IMG/VR virus record: IMGVR_UViG_3300021356_000034
Coordinates: 1-48,151 of that record
Source of the DNA: a virus
Reading direction: 5' to 3' (one strand)
DNA: 48,151 nt
Part shown: positions 1-8,346 of the stretch, piece after piece
How the letters are laid out: each line of letters begins with the position of its first letter
How positions within the stretch are numbered: the stretch's first letter is position 1
The notes under the pieces: model-generated
Database searches by the model: none
Seen by the model: only the letters and a program-made list of their open reading frames with translations
What the model was told of the DNA's origin: nothing
Translations under genes and position numbers: made by a program

Positions 1-11
1 GATTCTGACAT
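1..11 (-). CDS. start of a gene cut by the window edge
   Basis: An ATG (bases 9-11) reads M-S-E and runs out of the window. It sits 7 bases behind a GGGA ribosome-binding site and about 29 bases downstream of a late-promoter-like box. Only three codons are visible, so nothing can be said about the product. The reading as a gene rests on the promoter, the ribosome-binding site and the otherwise complete gene coverage of this strand. Confidence 0.35.
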
Positions 12-38
12 TTTTATTTCCCAAAATTATTGTTTTTT

Positions 39-389
39 TTATTTATCTTCATAATATTTTTTGTATTCTAAAATTATAACTCTCTGTTCACCAATATATC
101 TTTTCATATCATTTACAACTAGTGACAAATTCTTATAAGATTCTTCATCAACTGCGAACAAAGCAACACTCTTGCCACCTTCTCTTAGTTTCTTTACCAC
201 TTCTTCATAATTTTCGGGGGTCACAACTAAAAATTCAAAATCTACCCAATTTACAGGTTTTGGCATAGGAAGATTCAAAGGAACCTTTTCTGTAAAAACC
301 TGTTCTGTAACTACAACTTCTTTTGGCGTGAATGCAGAACAACCCGCCAACAAGAAAATCGAAGACATTAGTATATATTTATTCATCAT
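39..389 (-). CDS. lipoprotein, probable o-spanin (Rz1-like)
   Basis: This 116-residue protein starts with a charged N-terminus, a hydrophobic stretch and a lipobox, L-A-G-C, with the modified cysteine at residue 17. That predicts an outer-membrane lipoprotein. A proline-rich linker follows (residues about 35-48, with PLNLPMPKP), then a short charged domain. Its ATG overlaps the stop of the upstream gene by four bases (ATGA). That upstream gene encodes a single-pass coiled-coil membrane protein. The order inner-membrane protein then lipoprotein is the usual i-spanin/o-spanin arrangement used to disrupt the outer membrane at lysis. No holin or endolysin is visible next to it, so the role is inferred from architecture only. 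Two ATGs are adjacent (389 and 386); the first is better spaced from a GGA motif. Confidence 0.6.
   Translation of the reverse strand: MMNKYILMSSIFLLAGCSAFTPKEVVVTEQVFTEKVPLNLPMPKPVNWVDFEFLVVTPENYEEVVKKLREGGKSVALFAVDEESYKNLSLVVNDMKRYIGEQRVIILEYKKYYEDK
40..47 (-). promoter_or_regulatory. late promoter box GATAAATA
   Basis: The minus strand reads GATAAATA, one base from the T4 late consensus TATAAATA. It lies at the very end of the lipoprotein gene and just ahead of the gene entering the window at base 11. T4 late promoters consist only of this -10 box, recognised by gp55. Confidence 0.4.
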
Positions 390-790
390 TTATTTTCCAT
401 TATACTGTCTGAAGTCAATTCTTCTATTCCTGCCTTTAAACTATTTTCAATATCTTTATTGATTATTCTTTGTACTAGTCCAGGCTTATTTTCTGCAAGA
501 TAACCAAGATCGTGTTCTGATAACTTATTTCTCAAAACATCTACTTCGTTGTTTAACTTTCTACTTTCTTCCGTTACTCTACTATTTGCTTCTCTAACTT
601 CTACAATTTCTTCATTCAATCTTTCAATTTCTTGATCTTTTGAATTCACCGCCGTTTCTAACAATACATTGTTTTTAGCCAGTCTGTCAACATCTTCTTG
701 CAAATTTTTTACATATAAGTAACCACCACCGGCAACCGATAGTATTACTAATACAAGTGCAATCTTTGCTCCACTGAAAATACCCATCAT
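386..790 (-). CDS. membrane-anchored coiled-coil protein, probable i-spanin (Rz-like)
   Basis: The 134-residue product has one N-terminal transmembrane segment (residues about 7-27) and then a long heptad-rich, highly charged region (about 28-95) predicted to be a coiled coil in the periplasm. This is the standard build of an inner-membrane spanin subunit. The lipoprotein gene overlaps its stop codon and would provide the outer-membrane partner. The C-terminal part (KPGLVQRIINK and onward) is a conserved-looking segment I recall from marine T4-like phages. It could instead be an unrelated membrane-bound virion or lysis-control protein, because no lysis enzyme is in view. Confidence 0.55.
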   Translation of the reverse strand: MMGIFSGAKIALVLVILSVAGGGYLYVKNLQEDVDRLAKNNVLLETAVNSKDQEIERLNEEIVEVREANSRVTEESRKLNNEVDVLRNKLSEHDLGYLAENKPGLVQRIINKDIENSLKAGIEELTSDSIMENK

Positions 791-1692
791 AAATCTCTAT
801 GTAAAATTATCATTGTTCCGTGTTGTTGATCTTGTAAAACTATTCTCTTATTGGGGTTAGATTTTATGTATCTTCTGATATCGACAGCATCATCCTTTTC
901 GATGAAGTTCTCCCATCTACCATACTTCTTCTTGCCCCTCATAAATTTATTAAAAGAATCTGGTTTTACCTTGAATATTTTCATTCCTGCAAATTGGTGT
1001 GGGTCTTGAATAAATCCACCAACATTAGAAGAATCTCCTACTACATTTGCAATGTCTTCAACAACAAATTCTTCCGCTATTTCTGGGTATGTCTGTTTCA
1101 TAATCTTTGCAAGAGTTCTTCCATCCACTCCAGAATATGTTTTTGCAATCTGGTCAGAATAATAATTAATACTATGTCTCAATCCTCTTCTGCCACTTTC
1201 TTTCTTTTTTCTCTGCAAAACTTTTAACAAAGTATCAAGAGCGTGGTCGTATACTTTCTTTTTGGCAGTTTTTGATTGAACGGTATTTATTACATCATTA
1301 TACCACATTTCATTTAAAGGTTCAACCTCTTTGTTGTGGTATTCTTCTTCTAAAATATTAATATAATCCAACAATGCAACCTCTAACAATTGCAAATCTT
1401 CTTGTTTTAAATTTTCTTTGTTTTCTTTTAGAAGTGCCATTGCAGCTGCATAAGTCGCAATTCTAGATCTACCGCCTGGAAATTTTTCTAAAATTCTTTT
1501 GAGATTGAAAATAATCTTATGGAAAACAGTAAATGATTTTTTTTCTGCATCCGTTTTCAATTGATTAGATTTTTTCAACTTGTTTCCCTTGTCATCAATA
1601 ATACCATTCTTAAACGCCTCGGTTTCACTCCAAGGCGTTGTTAGAAGTTTAATAAATTGATATGCAAGGTAGGCATTAAATACTGATGCCAT
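787..1692 (-). CDS. conserved phage protein, possible virion component
   Basis: This 301-residue protein has no signal peptide or recognisable catalytic motif. The N-terminal 100 residues include a short hydrophobic start, a 'GIIDDKGNKLKK' segment and a basic, helical region with the motif FPGGRSRIATYAAA. The C-terminal 70 residues form a separate basic segment containing MRGKKKYGRW and ending in a probable beta hairpin. The same two-part layout is familiar to me from uncharacterised proteins of SAR11 and cyanobacterial T4-like phages, where it lies among late genes. Its stop overlaps the next ATG (ATGA), and its own start uses a strong AGGAGAG ribosome-binding site. A structural role is inferred only from location. 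Confidence 0.5.
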   Translation of the reverse strand: MASVFNAYLAYQFIKLLTTPWSETEAFKNGIIDDKGNKLKKSNQLKTDAEKKSFTVFHKIIFNLKRILEKFPGGRSRIATYAAAMALLKENKENLKQEDLQLLEVALLDYINILEEEYHNKEVEPLNEMWYNDVINTVQSKTAKKKVYDHALDTLLKVLQRKKKESGRRGLRHSINYYSDQIAKTYSGVDGRTLAKIMKQTYPEIAEEFVVEDIANVVGDSSNVGGFIQDPHQFAGMKIFKVKPDSFNKFMRGKKKYGRWENFIEKDDAVDIRRYIKSNPNKRIVLQDQQHGTMIILHRDL

Positions 1693-2087
1693 TATATCTC
1701 TCCTAGAATTTGTGTTATGTGACTGTCTCTTTCAATCATACTACTATCAATAACTTTACCATCAATTCCTTCAATTTTATTTGGTAATCTATTTAGAAAT
1801 TCCAAAAACGTTGCAAGAATATAATGTTGTTCTTCATCAATTTTCAAAAACAAAACTCTATTACAAGGCAATGTATTTAATACATTTAGTAATACTACTA
1901 AGTGATTTATTATCAACCTTTCCTTCAAAATGCCTTTAGTATGATACTTATGAAAAAGTCTTTTGACATATTTTATTCTTTTCATGTCATCAAGAAACTC
2001 TTCCATACTATGGCATTGAGGATTATCATAATGTTTCATTTGATAGTTGGCTACATTTGTCTCCGTCAAATTTTCAAATTTTTCCAT
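1692..2087 (-). CDS. conserved small T4-like phage protein (DUF7207-like)
   Basis: A 131-residue, mostly helical protein. The segment around 'PQCHSMEEFLDDMKRIKYVKRL' through 'LKERLIINHLVVLLNV' matches a family conserved across marine T4-like myoviruses (the domain I recall as DUF7207), for which no function is known to me. It is linked to the downstream gene by a TAATG stop-start overlap, so the two are translationally coupled. It lies in the late block, but the sequence shows nothing that assigns it to head, tail or lysis. Confidence 0.55.
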   Translation of the reverse strand: MEKFENLTETNVANYQMKHYDNPQCHSMEEFLDDMKRIKYVKRLFHKYHTKGILKERLIINHLVVLLNVLNTLPCNRVLFLKIDEEQHYILATFLEFLNRLPNKIEGIDGKVIDSSMIERDSHITQILGEI

Positions 2088-2106
2088 GTTATATTTTCTT
2101 TTATTA

Positions 2107-2469
2107 TTATGATGGTAAAACCTCTGTTAATTCAGAGATCAAATCTTCTTTCTTTTTTCTTCTGTCCAATTCAATCCCATGTTCTCTACCAAGAGCTTCT
2201 AATTCAAGTTTAGTCAAATTTTCTAATTCGCCAGGCCGATCAGATTCCTCTGAATCAGATTCTTCAGAACCAGATTCTGGTGTTTCAACAACCTCTACCT
2301 TTTTCTTCGCAGCAGACTTTTTCTTTGGTGGTGCAAGTTCATCAATCTTATCTTTTAATCCATTGATTTTTTTGTATACTTCACCAGTTTTTTCGTTTTC
2401 CCATCCACGATTGGTCGCTACTGCGTTCTTCATCCACTTCGCTGGGGTCGCCCATTTAGGTAATGACAT
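2107..2469 (-). CDS. small protein with C-terminal SAP/Rho-N-like domain
   Basis: A 120-residue protein in three parts. The N-terminal third has the W-rich opening PKWATPAKWMKNA and a 'GWENEKTGEVY' segment seen in marine phage proteins. The middle is low-complexity: a lysine/alanine stretch (about 48-57), then a serine/glutamate run (about 65-78). The C-terminal 35 residues (from NLTKLELEALGREHG) fit a SAP or Rho-N-type helix-extended loop-helix, a fold that usually binds nucleic acid. A very good ribosome-binding site (AGAGGAG) precedes the ATG. I infer a nucleic-acid-associated role, perhaps in the head, but there is no direct support. Confidence 0.55.
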   Translation of the reverse strand: MSLPKWATPAKWMKNAVATNRGWENEKTGEVYKKINGLKDKIDELAPPKKKSAAKKKVEVVETPESGSEESDSEESDRPGELENLTKLELEALGREHGIELDRRKKKEDLISELTEVLPS

Positions 2470-2481
2470 TTAAGTTCTCCT

Positions 2482-5295
2482 CTACTTTATATAATTTGCA
2501 ATTTTTCTAGCTCTGGATTTATTACCATATTTTTCCATCGCCATTTTTTCTACTTCTTGCTTGACTTGTTTTGTATTATATTTAGGGTTCATTTCTCTAA
2601 CGATTTCTCCCATTTCTTTTGCATCTTTTTTATCTGCATTTTCAATGATTGTGTTGATTTCGTTAATCTCTTCCCTTTTCATAATTTTATACGCAAGGTC
2701 AACTAACTTAGGTAGTGGAAGTTTTTCCATTTTAGACTTATTAGAATCATTAACCTTATCGTATATTTGAACAACTGCAGATGCAGTAAACAAATCAACC
2801 ATAGTCCCTTTAATTTTCTTTGCCTGTTTGTTATCAACGATATCTCTCATATCATCGATAATAGATTCTGTAAGTTGGAAATCTTCCATGCAATGTTGCG
2901 CCATTAAAGGACGGCCAATCATTTGTTTTTTGCGAGACTTCGCAATTTTCAAAGTTTTCTTATCTTTAATTTTCATTGGTGGAAGTTGAGAAGTTGAAAT
3001 GATTGACTTTGCACCCTTCTCATCAGAAGCAGTTCCAACAACCTTGTTATCATCAGCGGTATCATATACAATAAACGGTTCCTTTAACTCCACGAAAAGT
3101 TCTACTTCTTCTTTCAGTCCAAGTTTCTTTGCAAGGTCTGCAGCATCTTTACCCATTCCGTAAGAGTTGTCTTTAATTCTCTGTTTAAACCACTTTTTAA
3201 TTACTGGACGAGCATCACCCTTTGGATTTCTCTTACCAGCAGCATAAAGGTCGTCAAACAATTCATCGTCACCCAACAGACTATAAAGTGCATCTGTTGC
3301 GTCATCTCCCTCTTTTCCAAGAGTAATTGGTTTAGACATCAATTTCTTCAATGCAGTCACTTCGGATGACTTGTCAGCAAATGCCCAAGTACCTTCTTGC
3401 AAATCTTCATTTGTTAATTGAATTGCTTTATAAACTGCAGGATCATCAGAAAGCCCTTTTGCAATCTTTTCAATTGTTTTAACAATCTGTGTCATATTCC
3501 CACCCTTCCAACGAGGGTCGTTTAGAACACCAAACGCCATCTTGTATTGTTTTTTGGAATATTTTTTCTCATTAAGATTTTCTAAGTCTTCAAATATCTT
3601 GGACGCTTGACGAAGGTTAATAGTATTAATCGTACCCATATCATCTAGAGTTCTAAATCTAATACCTCTTCTATCTAATTGCAATTCAACATCATATACT
3701 TTTCCGTCCTTTCCACGAATAGAACGTATAATTCCATTTTTAAGTTTTGGATTGCTACCCTTAATTTTTGGAGCAGCTTCTTGTAATTCTTCTTTGACAA
3801 ATTTTGTTAGTGACACACCCATATCTCCCCATGCTAGTGAAGCATCTCCACCTTTTCTACTGTATAAGAAAAATTTAGTTCTGTTGCGAGGATCGGTAGC
3901 AGAACCAAGAGAAACTTTTTCTACGTCATACTTTGCACTCTTCGACTTACCCTTTACAACCAAAGTCTCCTTATGTCCCTTTTTCATCGATGAATCAAAA
4001 TGCACAGTTACTTTATCACCCTTCTTCAATTTTTCAAAATCCTTACGAGCAACCAACATCTCACTTAAAACTTCTTCTTGATATAAATCCCACTCTTCGT
4101 GAGACATTGTTCCAACTTCTTCTTTATACATATTGAGTTCATATCTTTTGTTGTCCAAGTTTGCAACTTGAATTTGGACACCTCTAGATTTACCTCTCTT
4201 ATCAGTACCCATTAAACGATATGAATTTGTTTTTCCACTGGATGGTTTTCTAGGGCCCATAGCAACTTTATCATCAATTTCTTCTGGGTCAATTTCGATT
4301 CCAAACTTTTTCTTAGCAAAATCATATGCATGTTTCATTGCACTAGAAAAATCTTTATGATATAGTTCATATCCAGTTGACGATTTAGCCTCTTCCAACT
4401 CTTCTCCAACAAGTCTTTTTGCATACGCATCAAACGACTTTTGATCTTCTACAGAGTCTTTGCCTTTACCTTTACCTTGGAAAAGTTCTCTCCATGCCTT
4501 TCCGTTCTTATATTTTTTGAAGTATGCTTGCAGTTTAGCAGCAGTTTCCCTGTCAATATTTACAATTTCTTTATCATCATAGGATAAACTTCCAATTGCA
4601 GCTTTGCCGGCTTTAACTTCCCAACGTTCTTCTAAAATTTTATTAAAAATTTCTTCAGTGGTAATATCTTCTTTTTTATATCCAAGTTTCTTCAATTTCT
4701 CTTTAAATGCAGACTGTCTACCATCAAATTGTTTTTCGTTAGAAAGGTCTTTTTTACCTTGGTCTTTATACATTAATTTCTGGAGTTTTTCTTTAAAGGC
4801 CTTTGTTCTACCGTCCAACTTGTATTCTTCTTTTTCTACTTCATGATATCCTTTACCATCACAATGGTCACACCCTTTACCTTCGCATTCTGGACATTCA
4901 ACCTTTTCCATTTCTTCTTTTTTGATTTCTATAGAATCTTTTACTGCATTTTCTAAGTGTCCTTTATCATCACACATATCGCATCCTTTACCTTCACACT
5001 TAACGCAAGGAATCTTTCCTTCTTTTACCGCCTTCGCAACTTTATCAGAAATCGTGACAGGGTACTCCTTATCGCCGAATTTGAATTTTTTCTTGCCCGC
5101 TGATTTTGCGGCACTAGCAGCCCCAATAAAGTCTGCGACATCTTCTTCCCTTACCTTTTTTGCAACATCCTTACTGATAGTAACAGGATACTCTTTATCG
5201 CCAAGTTTGAATTTTTTCTTACCAGCAGCTTGGGCGGCAGAAGCGGCCCCAATAAAGGCAGCAATATCTTCAATTGTCATATTCTTTTTAAACAT
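2482..5295 (-). CDS. giant multidomain protein with tandem repeats, two zinc knuckles and gp21-type cleavage sites
   Basis: 937 residues. Residues 8-48 and 51-91 are a near-identical duplication (each with FIGAASAA and a K-K-K-F-K ... G-D-K-E-Y-P-V-T-I core). Two Cys4 knuckles follow, C97/C100/C105/C108 and C134/C137/C142/C145, in a CxxCxGKGCxxC pattern like the DnaJ zinc module, but there is no J domain. A second duplication, D-G-R-x-x-A-F-K-E-K-L, is at 161-171 and 191-201. The rest is a chain of small, lysine-rich domains separated by L/I-x-E tripeptides at 220-222, 300-302, 410-412, 504-506, 574-576, 632-634, 737-739 and 808-810. That tripeptide is the T4 prohead protease (gp21) signature, so the product may be a head-internal polyprotein. 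A late box lies directly upstream, and GGAG precedes the ATG. Enzymatic function: none recognised. Confidence 0.6.
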   Translation of the reverse strand: MFKKNMTIEDIAAFIGAASAAQAAGKKKFKLGDKEYPVTISKDVAKKVREEDVADFIGAASAAKSAGKKKFKFGDKEYPVTISDKVAKAVKEGKIPCVKCEGKGCDMCDDKGHLENAVKDSIEIKKEEMEKVECPECEGKGCDHCDGKGYHEVEKEEYKLDGRTKAFKEKLQKLMYKDQGKKDLSNEKQFDGRQSAFKEKLKKLGYKKEDITTEEIFNKILEERWEVKAGKAAIGSLSYDDKEIVNIDRETAAKLQAYFKKYKNGKAWRELFQGKGKGKDSVEDQKSFDAYAKRLVGEELEEAKSSTGYELYHKDFSSAMKHAYDFAKKKFGIEIDPEEIDDKVAMGPRKPSSGKTNSYRLMGTDKRGKSRGVQIQVANLDNKRYELNMYKEEVGTMSHEEWDLYQEEVLSEMLVARKDFEKLKKGDKVTVHFDSSMKKGHKETLVVKGKSKSAKYDVEKVSLGSATDPRNRTKFFLYSRKGGDASLAWGDMGVSLTKFVKEELQEAAPKIKGSNPKLKNGIIRSIRGKDGKVYDVELQLDRRGIRFRTLDDMGTINTINLRQASKIFEDLENLNEKKYSKKQYKMAFGVLNDPRWKGGNMTQIVKTIEKIAKGLSDDPAVYKAIQLTNEDLQEGTWAFADKSSEVTALKKLMSKPITLGKEGDDATDALYSLLGDDELFDDLYAAGKRNPKGDARPVIKKWFKQRIKDNSYGMGKDAADLAKKLGLKEEVELFVELKEPFIVYDTADDNKVVGTASDEKGAKSIISTSQLPPMKIKDKKTLKIAKSRKKQMIGRPLMAQHCMEDFQLTESIIDDMRDIVDNKQAKKIKGTMVDLFTASAVVQIYDKVNDSNKSKMEKLPLPKLVDLAYKIMKREEINEINTIIENADKKDAKEMGEIVREMNPKYNTKQVKQEVEKMAMEKYGNKSRARKIANYIK
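5023..5275 (-). repeat. tandem intragenic duplication (two copies, about 129-base period)
   Basis: Two adjacent blocks of about 120 bases at the start of the giant gene, roughly 5152-5275 and 5023-5146, encode the duplicated 41-residue module. The DNA copies are still visibly similar, for example both contain 'tttgaattttttcttgcc/acc' and 'gccccaataaag' on the plus strand. This points to a fairly recent duplication. Confidence 0.7.
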
Positions 5296-5316
5296 GAAAA
5301 ATCTCCGTTTTTTTAT

Positions 5317-5324
5317 TATTTATC
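5317..5324 (-). promoter_or_regulatory. late promoter box GATAAATA
   Basis: GATAAATA on the minus strand lies 22 bases upstream of the ATG of the 937-residue protein and touches the stop of the preceding gene. It fits the T4 late -10 element with one change at the first base. Confidence 0.5.
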
Positions 5325-7675
5325 TATTTTTTAACCTTGGCCCACAAATCCGCATCACCAGTAGTTCTCGTTTTTCCACCTGTAATAAATGAATTCACCC
5401 TTGCAAACGCCCATTGTTGTGGAGTGGTTCCTGGCCTATGACCACCTTTCCATGCGGCCATACCTCTATCATATACCTTTTTCAGAATTTCATATGAAAT
5501 GCCAGATTTATCTGCCTTCTTAACTAGTCCAGCAATCTTAGCTTCGTCTAGTGTCTCCGCACTATCTTCACCAAACATTTGCTTGTATTTCTTAGTATAT
5601 TGTGAAGGTTTCGTTTTTGCATCTGCATCGCCAGGCGCTGGTTTATAAGAAGAGTCTTTTCCATCTGGCTTAGATGCCTGTTTTTTAAAGTGGGCAGCTC
5701 TTTTATCTTTAGTTGACTTGGACATCTCATCACCATCAGCATCTTTTGCATAATACTTTTTTGGTTGAGATCCCTCTTTGTCTTTGATATCTGGGTCTTG
5801 AGTTGTCTTTCTTTCAAAAAGAAATTGAGAAAAACTTTTTATCTCTGCATCTTCGTTAACTGCCTTCATCACATCTTGCCAACTCATTTTATATGCTAGT
5901 TTGTCTCCAATCTTTCTCGCAAGCTTACGGCGAGCCGCAATCTTATCTTTTAAGGTTGGTTCAATAACATCTTTTTTCTTTTTAACTTTTACTGTTTTGG
6001 AAGACCCTCTTGGTCTGTGTAACCATGCAATCTCTTCTAAATCTTCTGTAGAATAACCAAGTTTCTTTTTCAGAATATTCATTGCAGTTGCCATCTTAAC
6101 TTGCATCCACTCATCACCGTATCTTTTCTTAAAATCATCATCTGGCAAATCTTTTGCAATCTTTTCTAAATCCTTTTCTCTTTCTGGATTCATCTTAAAA
6201 TCTTCTGGAACACAATTAGGAACATCTTTACCACTCTTCTTTTTCATTCCTACTTGTTTGTAGCCAGGCCAACAATCTTCTATTTTATTACCGTCTTTGT
6301 CATATTTACCAGACTTCTTTTTAGCGATTGCAATTGCAGCCTGTTGGGCTCGAGATACACCTTCATCTTTTCCAGTAATCCTATCACGGAAATCTTTTTT
6401 AACTTCACCATCAGTAACTTTCTCAACATCTTTAATAATCTTTGGATTTTTTAACATTTTGCGTAGGTTATTTTTAACTTCCCCAGCACTACTTGCATCT
6501 ACATAAAAAGTGGGCAATCCTTCAATATCTACTTGATAATTCGCTTCCTCAAGACTTTCATATTTCAATTCTTTACTTGATGTAGAAAAATTCTTTTTAC
6601 GCATTATTGTTTTGTGAACAACCTCAAAATCACCATTCTTATAATTGATAACTACAGGTAAATTTAAGTTGGTTGACATGTCTTTGAGAACTGCTTCGAT
6701 GTCGGGGTTCGCCTTGATCTGAGAACCCTTTTTCTTCTGAATCTTTTTGAAAAACTTTTGAAGTTCCGCTACTTTAATTTCTGGGTCATTTCTTTTATCA
6801 TTCATTCTGTCAACAAAATGTCTTGTAAATGTAACATCAATATCATACTTTGCAAGCATTCTATCTGCGAATTTTTCTAAATCGTCTATTTGTTTTTGAG
6901 ACACTTCTTCATTGTTGTATATTCTTTTATACACAGTTGCATAATCGTCATCGATACCGATTTTAAAATCCAACTCTTTATAAACAGATTCTATTAACAT
7001 TTCATCTTCGATATCTTCTACAATCTCTACAAATTCTGTTTCAATAAAACGTGAAAAGTCCGAATTAGTTGCTTCAAGAAACTCTGACAATTCTTCACTT
7101 ATATTCATCGCCTTTCTAAGAGTATCAAATAATTTTTTTCCGTTAGACTTTTCAAACGCAGATGGTAAACCATTTTTAAAACTATCATAGTCATTTGCAG
7201 CAGCTGCAGCTCTCATCTTAGATGCAGACATTCCAGTAACACCTTCTGCATCTGGATCTCTTTCTCCTGCAGAGACTACTTCGATACCACCTTTAAAATC
7301 ATAGAAACCATGACTTCCTTTTTTACCATTGTATTTGTTAAGTGTAGTTTTAAATTCTGTAACTCTATCTCCACCGACAACCATAATACATCTCTTATAA
7401 CCCATATCATATAGCATAGGCGCAATCATAAATGCAGTTTTTGCATTTCTATTAGAGATGATATTACGAGAATATTTTGGAAACATCTTTTTCATAAAAC
7501 CAACTTTAGTTTTATGATCTAAAGGATCCTTTTTGTCATTTTGCGAATGACTAGGAAATACCATAAAATCGGCGCCTTCTTTTTTGGCAACCGATGCAAG
7601 TTTTTCTATAAGTTTTTCGTGTCCTGTGGTTGGGGGATTAAACCTACCAAATGTAAAAACTACTGTATCTTTCAT
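5324..7675 (-). CDS. nucleotidyltransferase (cytidylyltransferase-like) fused to head-type modules and a DUF5824-like C-terminus
   Basis: 783 residues. The first about 185 residues form a HxGH-type nucleotidyltransferase: F-G-R-F-N-P-P-T-T-G-H at 9-19 (the HxGH-equivalent is T-T-G-H), V-V-G-G-D-R at 99-104 and M-S-A-S-K-M-R at 149-155, the ISSTxxR-like motif. Such domains transfer a nucleotidyl group to a phosphorylated substrate, as in NadM or cytidylyltransferases; the substrate is unknown. Later modules include a helical domain with the motif RHFVDRMNDKR (285-295), a lysine-rich segment with cysteines at 468 and 488, and a C-terminal domain from 712 (GHRPGTTPQQW at 745-755) that matches what I recall as DUF5824. 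L/I-x-E sites at 196, 227, 375, 546, 619 and 709 sit between modules; the 709 site is immediately before DUF5824. Start overlaps the upstream stop (ATGA). Confidence 0.65.
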   Translation of the reverse strand: MKDTVVFTFGRFNPPTTGHEKLIEKLASVAKKEGADFMVFPSHSQNDKKDPLDHKTKVGFMKKMFPKYSRNIISNRNAKTAFMIAPMLYDMGYKRCIMVVGGDRVTEFKTTLNKYNGKKGSHGFYDFKGGIEVVSAGERDPDAEGVTGMSASKMRAAAAANDYDSFKNGLPSAFEKSNGKKLFDTLRKAMNISEELSEFLEATNSDFSRFIETEFVEIVEDIEDEMLIESVYKELDFKIGIDDDYATVYKRIYNNEEVSQKQIDDLEKFADRMLAKYDIDVTFTRHFVDRMNDKRNDPEIKVAELQKFFKKIQKKKGSQIKANPDIEAVLKDMSTNLNLPVVINYKNGDFEVVHKTIMRKKNFSTSSKELKYESLEEANYQVDIEGLPTFYVDASSAGEVKNNLRKMLKNPKIIKDVEKVTDGEVKKDFRDRITGKDEGVSRAQQAAIAIAKKKSGKYDKDGNKIEDCWPGYKQVGMKKKSGKDVPNCVPEDFKMNPEREKDLEKIAKDLPDDDFKKRYGDEWMQVKMATAMNILKKKLGYSTEDLEEIAWLHRPRGSSKTVKVKKKKDVIEPTLKDKIAARRKLARKIGDKLAYKMSWQDVMKAVNEDAEIKSFSQFLFERKTTQDPDIKDKEGSQPKKYYAKDADGDEMSKSTKDKRAAHFKKQASKPDGKDSSYKPAPGDADAKTKPSQYTKKYKQMFGEDSAETLDEAKIAGLVKKADKSGISYEILKKVYDRGMAAWKGGHRPGTTPQQWAFARVNSFITGGKTRTTGDADLWAKVKK

Positions 7676-8058
7676 GACCCTGCTCTTGTAATTTTAGTGA
7701 TTCTTTCAATCTGTTGATTGATAATAGCCTCTCTGTTGGGCCAGTAAATATACTCTTTTTCCTTATTTTTCATTAAATTATTTAGAAGAGGCAAAATCAG
7801 ATTCTCCACCTCTTGTAATTTATTTGCGACAATAACCTTTTCGTTTTCATAGTAATCTTTTACTGTAGAAACTTCATCTAACATACTACCAAGTCGGTCT
7901 GCAAGATTATCCATTTTATATTCTAAAAGTTTTACGCTCTCGCCTGTAGTCTCCAACTGAGAAGTCATCTCTTCAGTCTGTACAGATGTATTAGTTAATC
8001 CTTTAAGATCATCTTCATCTACCGCTGTAAAACCAAAATCTATATCGTCTTGTGTCAT
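7672..8058 (-). CDS. conserved T4-like phage protein of unknown function
   Basis: A 128-residue acidic protein. It opens with D-I-D-F-G-F-T-A-V-D-E-D-D, continues with a helical, probably coiled-coil centre (about 25-95), and ends with the strongly conserved-looking block EYIYWPNREAIINQQIERI. This combination is common in marine T4-like myoviruses among late and virion genes, but I know of no assigned function. It is coupled at both ends by ATGA overlaps, with the nucleotidyltransferase fusion downstream and the small cupin-like gene upstream. Confidence 0.55.
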   Translation of the reverse strand: MTQDDIDFGFTAVDEDDLKGLTNTSVQTEEMTSQLETTGESVKLLEYKMDNLADRLGSMLDEVSTVKDYYENEKVIVANKLQEVENLILPLLNNLMKNKEKEYIYWPNREAIINQQIERITKITRAGS

Positions 8059-8336
8059 GTGTCAAACCTATGAATTTTTATTTCTAATTTCCCACAGTCA
8101 TATCCCTTTATGACTCTATGAAAAACTCCTTTGTTTATTTTTAACATCATTCCTTCCAAGAGAGGGAAAGGAAATTCGTCATCATATTGAAAATGCCAAT
8201 CATCAGATTTTAATATTTCAACCAATCTAGTTTCATTATCTCTGTGCCACACTAAATCATTTACATCAGCATCACCAGAAAATGTTCTCTTTACTGTTCT
8301 TTCATCAATTACTTCTTCAATATATGGAACCATCAT
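8055..8336 (-). CDS. small cupin-like protein
   Basis: A 93-residue protein with spaced beta-strand segments and the motifs V-W-H-R-D near residue 28, W-H-F-Q-Y-D-D-E-F-P-F, and near the end K-G-V-F-H-R-V-I-K-G. The pattern of small beta strands with two separated histidine motifs suggests a single cupin barrel and matches a conserved family I recall from marine T4-like phages. Whether it binds metal cannot be told. Two ATGs are adjacent (8336, 8333), with AGGTG suitably placed for either. Its stop overlaps the following start (ATGA). Confidence 0.5.
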   Translation of the reverse strand: MMVPYIEEVIDERTVKRTFSGDADVNDLVWHRDNETRLVEILKSDDWHFQYDDEFPFPLLEGMMLKINKGVFHRVIKGYDCGKLEIKIHRFDT

Positions 8337-8346
8337 AAATCACCTA

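Noticed and set aside
2482-5295. DnaJ chaperone because of CxxCxGxG knuckles
   Set aside because: No J domain (no HPD motif) and only two knuckles; the zinc motifs alone do not make a DnaJ.
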